Positions 1 to 8,608 of a DNA stretch of 45,901 bases are shown piece by piece. The position numbers and the translations under genes are program-made. The notes under the pieces are model-generated. The model was not told where the DNA came from and did no database searches. It saw only the letters and a program-made list of their open reading frames with translations. The stretch is taken from positions 1 through 45,901 of the forward strand of contig JAJZCM010000007.1 of NCBI GenBank assembly GCA_021846045.1, read 5' to 3'. Source of the DNA: a bacterium. Lineage in GTDB: Bacteria > Elusimicrobiota > Elusimicrobia > UBA1565 > UBA9628. Numbering within the stretch: the first letter of the stretch is position 1; each line of letters starts with the position of its first letter.

Positions 1-579
1 GGTGGAAAGAAGGCTGATTTGATGAGAGGGGGCGGCGTAGATTCCGGATAAAATCGGATCGGCAATTTTATGAAGAAATTCCGGCCCCATTCTTCGGGAG
101 ATGAAAGACGCCAAGGATTCGTCTTCCATTCCCAATTTCGGGGTTACCCAGGGTTCCGCCAAAACTCGCAATCGCCCTTTAAAGCTCAGAAAATTGGAAA
201 AAAGAAACGGAATGATCTTTGAGGGGATGAGTCCGGTTCCCTTGGGAAGAGGATAAAGTTTTTTCCCATAGTGAATCCATACCCTTGAAAGATTCTTGTT
301 GGCCGGGATTAAATCTTTCTCAAGTCCCAATTCCTTGGCTAAATCAAGAGCCTCGGGCTTAAGGGTGAGAAAACTATCCGGCCCTCCTTCGGTTAAAATT
401 CCACCGGAACGATCGGTGATGATTTTCCCCCCCGCGCGGGGAGAGGCCTCAAGAACGGAGAGTTCGATTTTAAAATCCGATTTTTCCGCCCACCGGTTGA
501 TTCGATGCGCGCAAGCAAGCCCGGAAATTCCGGCCCCAATGACGACAATTCTATGCGAAGAATTTTTCAAATTATCCAT
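1..579 (-). CDS. hemY: Protoporphyrinogen oxidase (HemG/HemY-type FAD protein), N-terminal part, truncated by window edge
   Basis: Minus-strand translation from ATG at 579 reads MDNLKNSSHRIVVIGAGISGLACAHRINRW..., an FAD GxGxxG motif followed by ...GGKIITDRSGGILTEGGPDSFLTLKPEALDLAKELGL; overlaps hemE by 8 bp. Confidence 0.82.
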   Translation of the reverse strand, partial: MDNLKNSSHRIVVIGAGISGLACAHRINRWAEKSDFKIELSVLEASPRAGGKIITDRSGGILTEGGPDSFLTLKPEALDLAKELGLEKDLIPANKNLSRVWIHYGKKLYPLPKGTGLIPSKIIPFLFSNFLSFKGRLRVLAEPWVTPKLGMEDESLASFISRRMGPEFLHKIADPILSGIYAAPSHQISLLST

Positions 580-1585
580 GAAAGGAATGGACTTGGTGGA
601 CGGCTTCTTTGACTAATTTGGGATTGGTTTGAGGAAATAGGCCGTGTCCAATGTTGAAGATAAAGCCTTTTTTAGTTCCCACCTGGCTAAGGATGGAGTC
701 TATTCCCCGTTTTAAATTTTTTGCGTCGCCAAGCAGAAGGGAGGGGTCAAGATTGCCTTGTAAGGCCTTATTCCCAATTCTTTTAAACGCCTCTTTGATG
801 TCAATTCTCCAATCAACTCCGATGACGTCTCCCCCTGCTTCCGCGAAATCTTCCAAAAAGCCGTTCTGACCGGTTCCGAAATGAATGACCGGAACTTTTG
901 TTTTTTGAGCGTTTTGAATCAGTCTTCGGGAATGGGTCTGAATATAATCACGGTAATCCGCCGGGGACACGGCGCCGATCCAGCTGTCAAAAATTTGAAG
1001 GGCCCGGGCTCCGGATTTAACTTGGAGATTTAGGTAATCCGAAAGAGTCTTGACCAGTTTGTCCATTAAGGACTTCCACGCCTCGGGATGCCGATGCATG
1101 AAAATTTTGGTCTTCAAAAAATCTTTGGATGGGCCGCCTTCAATGAGGTAGCTGGCTAGGGTAAAAGGCGCCGCCGAAAACCCGATCAAGGGGAGACCGT
1201 CTAATTTAGGAGTCGTCAGCGAAATGGCTTCACCGACGAAAGCTAATTTTTCTTCGGCTTTAAAATCCTTAAGCCTTTTAAGGCAGGAAGGACGCTTGAC
1301 GGGATTTTTTATGGTGGGCTTGGGTGAAAATTCGACTTTAATGCCCATGGGCTCCAAGGGAATCAGAATATCCGAAAAAATGATCGCGGCGTCGAGTGGA
1401 AAGGCGTTGATCGGCTGAAGGGTTACCTCGGAAGCGAGTTTTGGGGTCTTGGCGATTTCAAGGATGGAATATTTCTTCCTAAGACGGCGATATGCTTCCA
1501 TATAGCGGCCGGCCTGACGCATGAACCAAACCGGGACGCGGTCGACTTTTTCCTTCCGGCACGCGCGTAAAAAACGATCTCGCAT
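572..1585 (-). CDS. hemE: Uroporphyrinogen decarboxylase
   Basis: 337 aa; RVPVWFMRQAGRYMEAYRRLR, IIFSDILIPLEPMG and GALQIFDSWIGAVSP-like motifs typical of HemE. Confidence 0.95.
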   Translation of the reverse strand: MRDRFLRACRKEKVDRVPVWFMRQAGRYMEAYRRLRKKYSILEIAKTPKLASEVTLQPINAFPLDAAIIFSDILIPLEPMGIKVEFSPKPTIKNPVKRPSCLKRLKDFKAEEKLAFVGEAISLTTPKLDGLPLIGFSAAPFTLASYLIEGGPSKDFLKTKIFMHRHPEAWKSLMDKLVKTLSDYLNLQVKSGARALQIFDSWIGAVSPADYRDYIQTHSRRLIQNAQKTKVPVIHFGTGQNGFLEDFAEAGGDVIGVDWRIDIKEAFKRIGNKALQGNLDPSLLLGDAKNLKRGIDSILSQVGTKKGFIFNIGHGLFPQTNPKLVKEAVHQVHSFHG

Positions 1586-1653
1586 GATGTAATGATACTA
1601 ATTCGCTGGCTATGGTATTTGTAAGCATTCGGTGAACCCGCCCTGCAAAAGTC

Positions 1654-1722
1654 GTCGTCCCGGCGAAAGTCGGGGATCCAGGTTTATGAAATGCTGGATT
1701 GTGGCTTTCGCCGCAATGACGG
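1654..1722. repeat. REP-like palindromic repeat (GTCxTCCCGGCGAAAGYCGGGGATCCAG ... CTGGATTxxGGCTTTCGCCGxAATGACGG)
   Basis: Two inverted arms about 28 bp long around an 11-bp centre; same family as elements near 28.0 and 29.3 kb. Confidence 0.7.
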
Positions 1723-1740
1723 GTGTTTTTGCCGCGAGCC

Positions 1741-2160
1741 CTAAAAGCGTCTGTGAGTCTTTCTAAAGATATTAAGGAAGGCCACCGGTGAAATCGCCTT
1801 AACGCCTAGGCAAAGGCGCGGCGGAAAATGCTTCAGATTCCCAGTCACCAAATATTCAGCGCGGCCGGACAGGGCCGACTCCAAGAACGGCTCATCCGAG
1901 CGGTCCGGAAGACGGCTCGACAAGGGAACCCCAAACGTTGCCTCTCCATCCGCCGCAACTTGCGCCAAAAAATCGTCCACGGCCTTTGCGTCCATGCCGA
2001 ATTTCGGCCGGAGGAGAACCTCCCTGTATTCGGAGAGAATCCGCGCGTCATAACACAAAATCAAGTCCCCGCAGGCCGCAAGCCCGACCAGCGCCCCGGG
2101 CGCTCCATAGGGATTAAGGAACCCCGAAACGATGACGTTGGTGTCGACGACGATCTTCAC
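1741..2160 (-). CDS. PIN-domain toxin (putative toxin-antitoxin RNase)
   Basis: MKIVVDTNVIVSGFLNPYGAPGALV... plus conserved late acidic residues (DRSDEPFLESALSG); 4-bp overlap with upstream antitoxin-like ORF. Confidence 0.85.
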   Translation of the reverse strand: MKIVVDTNVIVSGFLNPYGAPGALVGLAACGDLILCYDARILSEYREVLLRPKFGMDAKAVDDFLAQVAADGEATFGVPLSSRLPDRSDEPFLESALSGRAEYLVTGNLKHFPPRLCLGVKAISPVAFLNIFRKTHRRF

Positions 2161-2465
2161 CGAGGCCTTGACCCGCGGAGGATCCCTATCTCAGCGTTAA
2201 TTTCTCGCGGCGAAAGGCGGTTAAGGCCGGATTTAACGGAGTGAATCTGCGAACTCAGAACTCCCAGCATGGCGCGAGCGCGGCGCAGCGCGGAAAGAGT
2301 TTTTTCTAAGTCTGCCTCGGATGTGGCGGATAATATCCCCACCGGCCTTCCGTTGGAGGTAACGATCATGTCTTTTTCCCGCGGCAATTCTCGCCATATT
2401 TGGGCCGATTTAGATCTTAAATCCCTCACGCTCACAGTTCTCATAGAGCCCCCCATGAAACACAT
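2157..2465 (-). CDS. Phd/YefM-type antitoxin (start probably the internal MRTVSVRDLRSKSAQIW)
   Basis: TVSVRDLRSKSAQIWRELPREKDMIVTSNGRPVGIL is a classic Phd/YefM N-terminus. Confidence 0.8.
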   Translation of the reverse strand: MCFMGGSMRTVSVRDLRSKSAQIWRELPREKDMIVTSNGRPVGILSATSEADLEKTLSALRRARAMLGVLSSQIHSVKSGLNRLSPREINAEIGILRGSRPR

Positions 2466-2505
2466 CTGTCACTTTTAAGTATACCATATAAAGACACATT
2501 TTTGA

Positions 2506-4017
2506 TTAATTCGCGGTCAGAGTGTCGGCTGCGCAGAGAGCCTCAAACAGCTTCCCGGGCGTTTTCGCGGCCAAAAGGGTTTTTCGGAGGCCTTCATTAA
2601 AGGCGAACGTCGCCAGCCGGTTTAGAATTCTCAATTGAAAGACCGGAATCGAGGCCGGCGTCAGAATTAGAAAAGCCAGACGGACCGGGACATTGTCCGG
2701 AGATGGAAACGCAACCGGTTTTGCAAATCGGGCGACGGCGATCATCGGGTTTTTGAGTTCTAAAAGACGAGCATGAGGAAATGCGATGCCCCGCCCCAAG
2801 CCCGAGGAAAACTTAAGTTCCCTTTCCCAGGCGGCGTCGAAAACTTTCCGGGCGTCTAATTCCGGATGGGCGCCGGCTAAAATCTTGGCCAAAGCGGCGA
2901 TGACGGATTTTCGGTCCAAGGCTTCTACTCCAACCGCCACCGCAGGCAAGGACAAAGAATCCGTCAGAGACCAGACCGCTCCCCGGTCGAACTCGTCTTT
3001 GACTTCTCCGATTAATTCTTCGACGATGTCTTCCAGAGTGATGAGACCGCTGATGAAGCCTTTGTCGTTTTTAACTAGGGCCAAGTGAATGCCTCGATCG
3101 GGAAATATTTTGAGCAATTTGTCCAAGGGTTCCGATTCAGAGACGAAACTTAGGCTTCTTTTTAAAGCGTTGAGGTCCGGAGGGGTGGAGGCTTCGCGCA
3201 GAAAAATATCCTTGATATGAATGATGCCGACGGGGTTATCGAGGTCGCGGTAGCAAAGCGGGTAGCGGGAGTAGCTTCTTTCTTGAATTGTATGGAGGTT
3301 TTCTTGCCAGCTTTTATCGATATAGAGGGCCGCGATTTCTTCTTTCGGCGTCATTGTTTCGGCAACGGTTGTTTGTCCAATGTTGAAGAGATTTTCAATT
3401 AAAAGCAGGCGTTCAATGGGAATAGATCCTTTCTCTTGCGTGGAATAAAGAAGAACCCTCATTTCCTCTTCGCCCACGATGGGATCGTTTTCTCCCGCCG
3501 GCTTAAGCCCCAGTATTTTTAAGGCGCTCATCGAGCAAAAAGACATGAAAGCGATAGGCCAGCGAAAAAGATCAGTGAAGAGTTTAAGCGGGAGCGCTCC
3601 CCAAAGGGCTATCGGTTCCGATCTTTGAAGCGCAATTCCTCGCGGCAAGAGTTCGCCGAATAAAACGTGAAGCCAGGTCAAAAAAGCCAAGGCTAAGGCC
3701 AGCGAAATCGCCGTCAGGGCCTCGGGGCCCAAAGGAATCCGCGGATACTCCTTGAGATGGCGGGCAATCAAAGCGGCTAAATTCGGTTGAGCGATCCACC
3801 CCAAGGCGATGGCAATCAAGGTCATCCCAAGCTGGATAGCCGCGAGATAGTGATCGAGTTTTTTTTGCATTTCGATGACGCGCAACGCTCTTGAGTTTCC
3901 GCGTCTCGATAAAACTTCCAGTAAGGAGGGCCTGACCCGCACCAATGCGTATTCCATGAGCACAAAGAGGGCGTTGAGACCGATAAGAAGGGCGGCGATT
4001 AAGAGGGCGTGGGGCAT
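2506..4017 (-). CDS. CNNM (DUF21)/CBS-pair hemolysin-C-like membrane protein with C-terminal PTS EIIA-like domain
   Basis: Hydrophobic N-terminus MPHALLIAALLIGLNALFVLMEYALVRVR; CBS region ETMTPKEEIAAL...GIIHIKDIF...GLITLEDIVEELIGEVKDEFD; C-terminal SGLGRGIAFPHARLLELKNPMIAVARF (EIIA-Ntr-like). ORF track begins at 4137, but ATG at 4017 is preferred because the extension lies in a repeat element. Confidence 0.85.
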   Translation of the reverse strand: MPHALLIAALLIGLNALFVLMEYALVRVRPSLLEVLSRRGNSRALRVIEMQKKLDHYLAAIQLGMTLIAIALGWIAQPNLAALIARHLKEYPRIPLGPEALTAISLALALAFLTWLHVLFGELLPRGIALQRSEPIALWGALPLKLFTDLFRWPIAFMSFCSMSALKILGLKPAGENDPIVGEEEMRVLLYSTQEKGSIPIERLLLIENLFNIGQTTVAETMTPKEEIAALYIDKSWQENLHTIQERSYSRYPLCYRDLDNPVGIIHIKDIFLREASTPPDLNALKRSLSFVSESEPLDKLLKIFPDRGIHLALVKNDKGFISGLITLEDIVEELIGEVKDEFDRGAVWSLTDSLSLPAVAVGVEALDRKSVIAALAKILAGAHPELDARKVFDAAWERELKFSSGLGRGIAFPHARLLELKNPMIAVARFAKPVAFPSPDNVPVRLAFLILTPASIPVFQLRILNRLATFAFNEGLRKTLLAAKTPGKLFEALCAADTLTAN

Positions 4018-4289
4018 TAGGGCTTGGAAAGAAATAAGGTATGCATTTCGCCGGAGGCGCTTTTGGCGCGAGCCGAGAAGTGAGGAGCGAGCATAGCTTG
4101 AGCTATGTGAGCGACGAACGACGAAGGCGCAACCCAAAAGCGCCCCGGCCCTTCGGGGAGGTTCGCTCTTGGACGATTTCTTTGTTGCTCCTCCCTCACA
4201 TAGCTTAAGCTATGCTCACTCGTCGCGCCTCGAAATTGTCTCAACATCGAACCTCCGAAGTGTATACCTTATTTCTTTCCAAGCCCTAA
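4017..4289. repeat. 273-bp imperfect inverted-repeat (MITE-like) element between birA and the CNNM gene
   Basis: Terminal inverted repeat TTAGGGCTTGGAAAGAAATAAGGTAT (26 bp, identical at both ends); internal palindromes CATAGCTTGAGCTATG (4092-4107) and CATAGCTTAAGCTATG (4199-4214). Confidence 0.8.
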
Positions 4290-4838
4290 GTCAGATTTTG
4301 ACATTTCTTTAAGGACTAGAGATAGAACTTCTTTCAGTTCCCAGTCTTTTCCAGTCAAAATTTTAAGGCTGGTGGCGGATTCGAGTTGCGGGCGATTGTT
4401 GATGTTGATTCCGATGCCGATGACCAGCCAAAAAAGGCGAGTCTCATTTCCAGCGGCTTCAATGAGAATTCCGGAAATTTTTTTCCAAGTCTCTCCTTGC
4501 CTTGCGTAAATATCGTTTGGGGGCTTGATTCTCGTCTCGATGCCGGCAATTTTAAAAAGAGCGGCGGAGACAGCCTTGGCCGTTTTAAGACTCAACTCCG
4601 CTAAAACTAGGGGAGAAAAATTCGGTCTTAAGATTAAAGAAAAATAAAGTCCGCCCTCCGGGGATTCCCAGGTTCTCTCCATTCGCCCGCGCCCCGCTTT
4701 TTGCTTTTTGGCCCAAACTAGGGTTTGGTCCTCGGCCCCTTCCTCGGCCAGCATTTTAGCCGTATTTTGGGTTGATTCCATCTCATCTTCATAGACCAAA
4801 TGCGACACTCCGGGGAAAGAAGCCGCTGTTTTTTTCAC
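4269..4838 (-). CDS. birA: Biotin--[acetyl-CoA-carboxylase] ligase
   Basis: VYEDEMESTQNTAKMLAEEGAEDQTLVWAKKQKAGRGRMERTWESPEGGLYFSLILRP, typical BirA catalytic core. Confidence 0.92.
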   Translation of the reverse strand: MKKTAASFPGVSHLVYEDEMESTQNTAKMLAEEGAEDQTLVWAKKQKAGRGRMERTWESPEGGLYFSLILRPNFSPLVLAELSLKTAKAVSAALFKIAGIETRIKPPNDIYARQGETWKKISGILIEAAGNETRLFWLVIGIGININNRPQLESATSLKILTGKDWELKEVLSLVLKEMSKSDLGLGKK

Positions 4839-5896
4839 TCAACCTCCAAACTTATATCCAAGGCCGGCCGCGACTCCTGTGTCAATTCCAATCGGTATTG
4901 GGCAACCGTGCGCCGGGAAATCTCGTGAGAAAACAGGTCCCGAATTATTCGCGCCAATTCCCGATCCGGGAGGCGAGATCGCGAGGCCATCAAACCGCAG
5001 AGTTCGTTTTTTAGGACGGCTTTCCGGTTTATAAAAAATAATTTTAGAGGCGCCGTAAGGCCCCACGGCAATTGGACGGCCTTGTTTGATATCAGGCGAT
5101 TGAGAAGGCCGGGGTTAATATCCAGACGATCAGCCAGGGTTTTCTGCGTCAGGATGTGAAGACGATTCCGGTCGCCTGAGACCAGAAATTCAGCTTGTTC
5201 CGCAATCAGGGCTTCGAGAACGCGGTAAAGCGTGGATTTTCTCGTTTCCAATATTTCCAGTTGACGAAGCATTCTCTCCAGCCGCGTAGATTCTCCCGGC
5301 GGCAGGGATTTTTCCAGCGCTGAGCGTTTGTTCGCGTCTATTTGATAGCGCCCTTTCCATATCTCGCGATTAAAAAAAGCGAGCGCCGGCCTTCCCCCCG
5401 CAATCTCGATTCTGGCGACGGTGGAGAAAACGGTTCGCGGCTCGGAGTTATCCGATGGAGACTCAAATTCCGATTGAATGTAGAGGCGATTGACCAATTC
5501 CTTGAGGCGAACGGCTTCATCAAGAGTGATTCCGCAAGCCAGAGACGTCTCCGCGACGGAGAAATTTTCATCGCCAAGGAAATAGCGCTCAAAATGTTCT
5601 TGCCCAATTTTTTGAATAACGGGGATCATTTCTCCCTTTCCATCCAGAATTTCGGGCAGGCCGTCCGAGGAGCGCGGGCTTGGCCCCTCGATTTTCCCCG
5701 TCCGAAACGCCGCGCCGGCATAGGGGATGATTTGGATAATCCCCTCGGTTAGGAGTTTTTGAAAAAGAGGGGCAGACTCTATCTTTTTAATCTCGGATTC
5801 AAATTCCGTTTCCGACGCTTTCAGGAGACGGGCTAATTTAATCGCCCCCAAAGTTCTCATCCGTGGCGAGGCTCTCATCTGCAGGCCTAAGCTCAT
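4835..5896 (-). CDS. Divergent, short RNA polymerase sigma-54 factor (RpoN-like)
   Basis: N-terminal MSLGLQMRASPRMRTLGAIKLARLLKASETEFESEI resembles RpoN region I; C-terminal LTQKTLADRLDINPGLLNRLISNKAVQLPWG...KLFF and ISRRTVAQYRLEL resemble the sigma-54 HTH and RpoN box; ATGA overlap with the upstream kinase gene (start at 5896 rather than 5914). Confidence 0.75.
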   Translation of the reverse strand: MSLGLQMRASPRMRTLGAIKLARLLKASETEFESEIKKIESAPLFQKLLTEGIIQIIPYAGAAFRTGKIEGPSPRSSDGLPEILDGKGEMIPVIQKIGQEHFERYFLGDENFSVAETSLACGITLDEAVRLKELVNRLYIQSEFESPSDNSEPRTVFSTVARIEIAGGRPALAFFNREIWKGRYQIDANKRSALEKSLPPGESTRLERMLRQLEILETRKSTLYRVLEALIAEQAEFLVSGDRNRLHILTQKTLADRLDINPGLLNRLISNKAVQLPWGLTAPLKLFFINRKAVLKNELCGLMASRSRLPDRELARIIRDLFSHEISRRTVAQYRLELTQESRPALDISLEVE

Positions 5897-7983
5897 GCGG
5901 GAATCTCCTCCCAAGGCGGACTTTTACCAACCGCCTTTTTGATCCAATGGGGCAGGACCAGGGTTTCCGGCTCGTGCCCGGTGGAAAGATAGATTTCTTT
6001 AAAGCCTAGATCGTAAATCTTTTGGGCCGCCTCCTCTCCCTTGACCCCGTTTCCAAGCTCGCGGTCGATATAGACCGGCGTTTGGGGTTCAAATTTTGAT
6101 GACTCCCCTAGAAAATCGGCGACCCCTAAGAAAACCTCCGCCTTCTTCCCCAGCCTTTTGGCCGATAGGCTCCAGGTTTTCCGCGTTAAAGGGTCGTCGT
6201 CAATTAAAATCGCGTCGGGCCTTTCTAAATTTCCGCCCACCTCCAACGGGACAAAGGCCGTGAGGTTCTTGGGTATCATCCGCGTTCCGATTTTAAGACA
6301 ACGCTTGAGAATTTCCGGCTCCTCGTAGCGGCTGGTGACCAAAATAGTTCTTGGGCCTATCCCCAAATCCTCGGCCAGGTCCAAACCTGTTTCCTTATGT
6401 CCCAGCAATTCATAGTCCGAGAGGTGCATCGCGGAAGAGGACTCTCTTGGATGATCCTTAAACCAGTCGCGAAAATCCTTTGGGTTGGAAAAGTGAAAGG
6501 TCTCAATGCCGCGCTCTTGGATCTTTAAGGAGTTAAAACGTCCCTTCCAGACCTGATGGATGCTCGCGTCGTCATCTAAAATGACGATGGGCCGGTGGGC
6601 ATTTAGGATGAGCCGGGAGACAAACCAATCGGGGGAAGGGGCTCTGGGCAATTTGACCAAGGCTGTCGTCCCTTTCCCAAGTTCAGATTTAATTTCAAGG
6701 TCTCCGCCACAAGACTCAAGCGCGGTCTTGGCGTGGTAAATTCCCAAACCCGAGCCGCCCGCCTTGCCGAAACTTTCCCCCTTTTGGCCTATCTTGGCCA
6801 GTATCTCCGGAGAAATGCCTGGGCCATCGTCCTTGACCGCGATAAAAATCCGCTCGCCCTCCGAGTTAAGCGTGATGAGGACGGAACCGCGATCCTTTAA
6901 GGCCTCAACGGCATTATTGACCAAATTCGAGAGAACGCGCTTAAATTCCGCCGGATTGACCTGGGCAAAAAGGCCATAGGATGAATCATCCAAACGATTT
7001 TCGATGGCGATGTTAAGGCGGGACTGAAATTGCAGGCGCTTCTCGCTAATCAGGGATTCAACCAGGCTTGAGAGAAGGCAGGGCGTTTGGTCATGGGACG
7101 CGCTTAGGTCTAGGCCCCCCTCTTTTGTCTCGGTTTGAGCCGGAGCTTTTCGGTATTTCACGAGCAAGTTATTGGCGATGTCATGGATGCGCCCGACCGC
7201 GTTGCGAATCAGAATGCGCTTTTCCTCCGGCAATTGCGCCAAGTCCTTTAAGATTGAGTCCAAAGCCGAAAGCGGCGAGCGGATGTCGTGCGCGACCTGG
7301 AGAGAGATTCCTCCTATGACGGATAACTTCGTGGAATCTTCAATTTTTTTTCGGGCAATTACAAGTTCCTTTTCTACCAAATAGAGCCTCTGCTCCTTTT
7401 CTTGAAGCAATTGTTGTTGCAGGCGAATATTTTCTTCGAACATTGTATATTTCGTAATAGACAGCCTTAAAATGACTGCGGATAGCATGGAAATGGCGAT
7501 GCTAAAAGAAAATGCGTCGACAAAATGTCCTATGGAAGAGAAAAAAGTGGGGCTTTTTGTAAACAAGGGACCAATTTGGGCGATTAGAGCGACTGGGAGA
7601 AACCATTTTATCCAGGTGGTAAAATTCCCCTTATAGCTTAGCGAACTGAGCAAGAACATTAAGCTAGTGTAGGAATAGAAGTCATTCTGATGGGACGGCT
7701 CTAACGCTCCATGAGTCGCTTGCACGCACATGGCGAAAAGATAGTAGCATGATTCAAAACCCTCTATGGTTCTTTTGGTCGCGAGCACGTATATGAAAGC
7801 TGGAATTGGAATAAAAAAGAGAAGCAAGCGGGACCAGAAGAGGTATTCGAACCACGACCAGTTCACGTACTCCTTTGCGCTAAACAGAAAGGGTATCCAA
7901 AACAGAGACATCAGGCATAAAATGATTGCCTGTGCGTAGGGCGAGCTCTTACGGTATGTCGCTGGACTTAAATTGAAATCCAT
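5893..7983 (-). CDS. Polytopic membrane hybrid histidine kinase with two C-terminal receiver-like domains
   Basis: About six hydrophobic segments, coiled coil, VAHDIRSPLSALDSILKD (HisKA), NLVNNAVEAL / DDGPGISPEILAKIG / GSGLGIYHAKTAL (HATPase), then IVILDDDASIHQVW... and AILIDDDPLTRKTW...VYIDREL receivers. Confidence 0.88.
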   Translation of the reverse strand: MDFNLSPATYRKSSPYAQAIILCLMSLFWIPFLFSAKEYVNWSWFEYLFWSRLLLFFIPIPAFIYVLATKRTIEGFESCYYLFAMCVQATHGALEPSHQNDFYSYTSLMFLLSSLSYKGNFTTWIKWFLPVALIAQIGPLFTKSPTFFSSIGHFVDAFSFSIAISMLSAVILRLSITKYTMFEENIRLQQQLLQEKEQRLYLVEKELVIARKKIEDSTKLSVIGGISLQVAHDIRSPLSALDSILKDLAQLPEEKRILIRNAVGRIHDIANNLLVKYRKAPAQTETKEGGLDLSASHDQTPCLLSSLVESLISEKRLQFQSRLNIAIENRLDDSSYGLFAQVNPAEFKRVLSNLVNNAVEALKDRGSVLITLNSEGERIFIAVKDDGPGISPEILAKIGQKGESFGKAGGSGLGIYHAKTALESCGGDLEIKSELGKGTTALVKLPRAPSPDWFVSRLILNAHRPIVILDDDASIHQVWKGRFNSLKIQERGIETFHFSNPKDFRDWFKDHPRESSSAMHLSDYELLGHKETGLDLAEDLGIGPRTILVTSRYEEPEILKRCLKIGTRMIPKNLTAFVPLEVGGNLERPDAILIDDDPLTRKTWSLSAKRLGKKAEVFLGVADFLGESSKFEPQTPVYIDRELGNGVKGEEAAQKIYDLGFKEIYLSTGHEPETLVLPHWIKKAVGKSPPWEEIPA

Positions 7984-8608
7984 ATGTTATGTTCGACTTT
8001 ATTTTCAATTCTTGTTTCCCATAGACTAGGGAATTGGCGGGGACGTCTTGCCTCAGCACTGTCACAGCCCCGATAATAGAGCCGTCTCCCACGGTGACGC
8101 CATGCGGTATGGTTACATTGGCCTGAATAGCGACATGGTCCCCAATAATCAGCGGTTTTATGAGTCTGCGCATTTGAGTCCCGTTAGCACGGAAGAAATA
8201 ATGGCCATCATCATCTATGGCGGTTAGATGCCAAGATGCGGATGAATTTTTCCCAAAAGAAATTCTATTTTTGCAAAAGATAATCGCGTTGTGCGCTATA
8301 AAGTTGTTCCCGCCAAATATCAGCGTTCCATTTTCTCCAACAAATATATCGCAACCATTAGCGATAAAGGCGTTTCCCAAAAATACCAGTCGCGCGTTTT
8401 TATCCAAGGAAATAATCGTTCTATCGTGGGACGGGTAGCCGAGGCCCGTTCCCGGCAGTGGAAAGCCGATGGTAACCTTCCCATGAACTTCAATTCCCGC
8501 TCCTTTCCGGAGCGAGAATTGAACATTTTTAGCGAAATAAATCTCTGAATTACTAGAGAATAATTTAACTCGTGCAAGAGCGCGGAGTCTGTTTAACCAT
8601 GCTATCAT
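7949..8608 (-). CDS. Left-handed beta-helix (hexapeptide-repeat) acyltransferase
   Basis: Hexapeptide pattern ...IIGDHVAIQANVTIPHGVTVGDGSIIGAVTVLRQDVPANSLVYG. Confidence 0.8.
   Translation of the reverse strand: MIAWLNRLRALARVKLFSSNSEIYFAKNVQFSLRKGAGIEVHGKVTIGFPLPGTGLGYPSHDRTIISLDKNARLVFLGNAFIANGCDIFVGENGTLIFGGNNFIAHNAIIFCKNRISFGKNSSASWHLTAIDDDGHYFFRANGTQMRRLIKPLIIGDHVAIQANVTIPHGVTVGDGSIIGAVTVLRQDVPANSLVYGKQELKIKSNITYGFQFKSSDIP

Noticed and set aside
1741-2465. PIN/Phd toxin-antitoxin pair as a novel system
   Set aside because: It fits the common VapC-like/Phd-YefM type II layout; reported only as features.
4017-4247. 76-aa ORF (MLRQFRGATSEHSLSYVREEQQRNRPRAN...) as a real gene
   Set aside because: It lies entirely within the inverted-repeat element and has no domain; most likely a chance open frame in a repeat.
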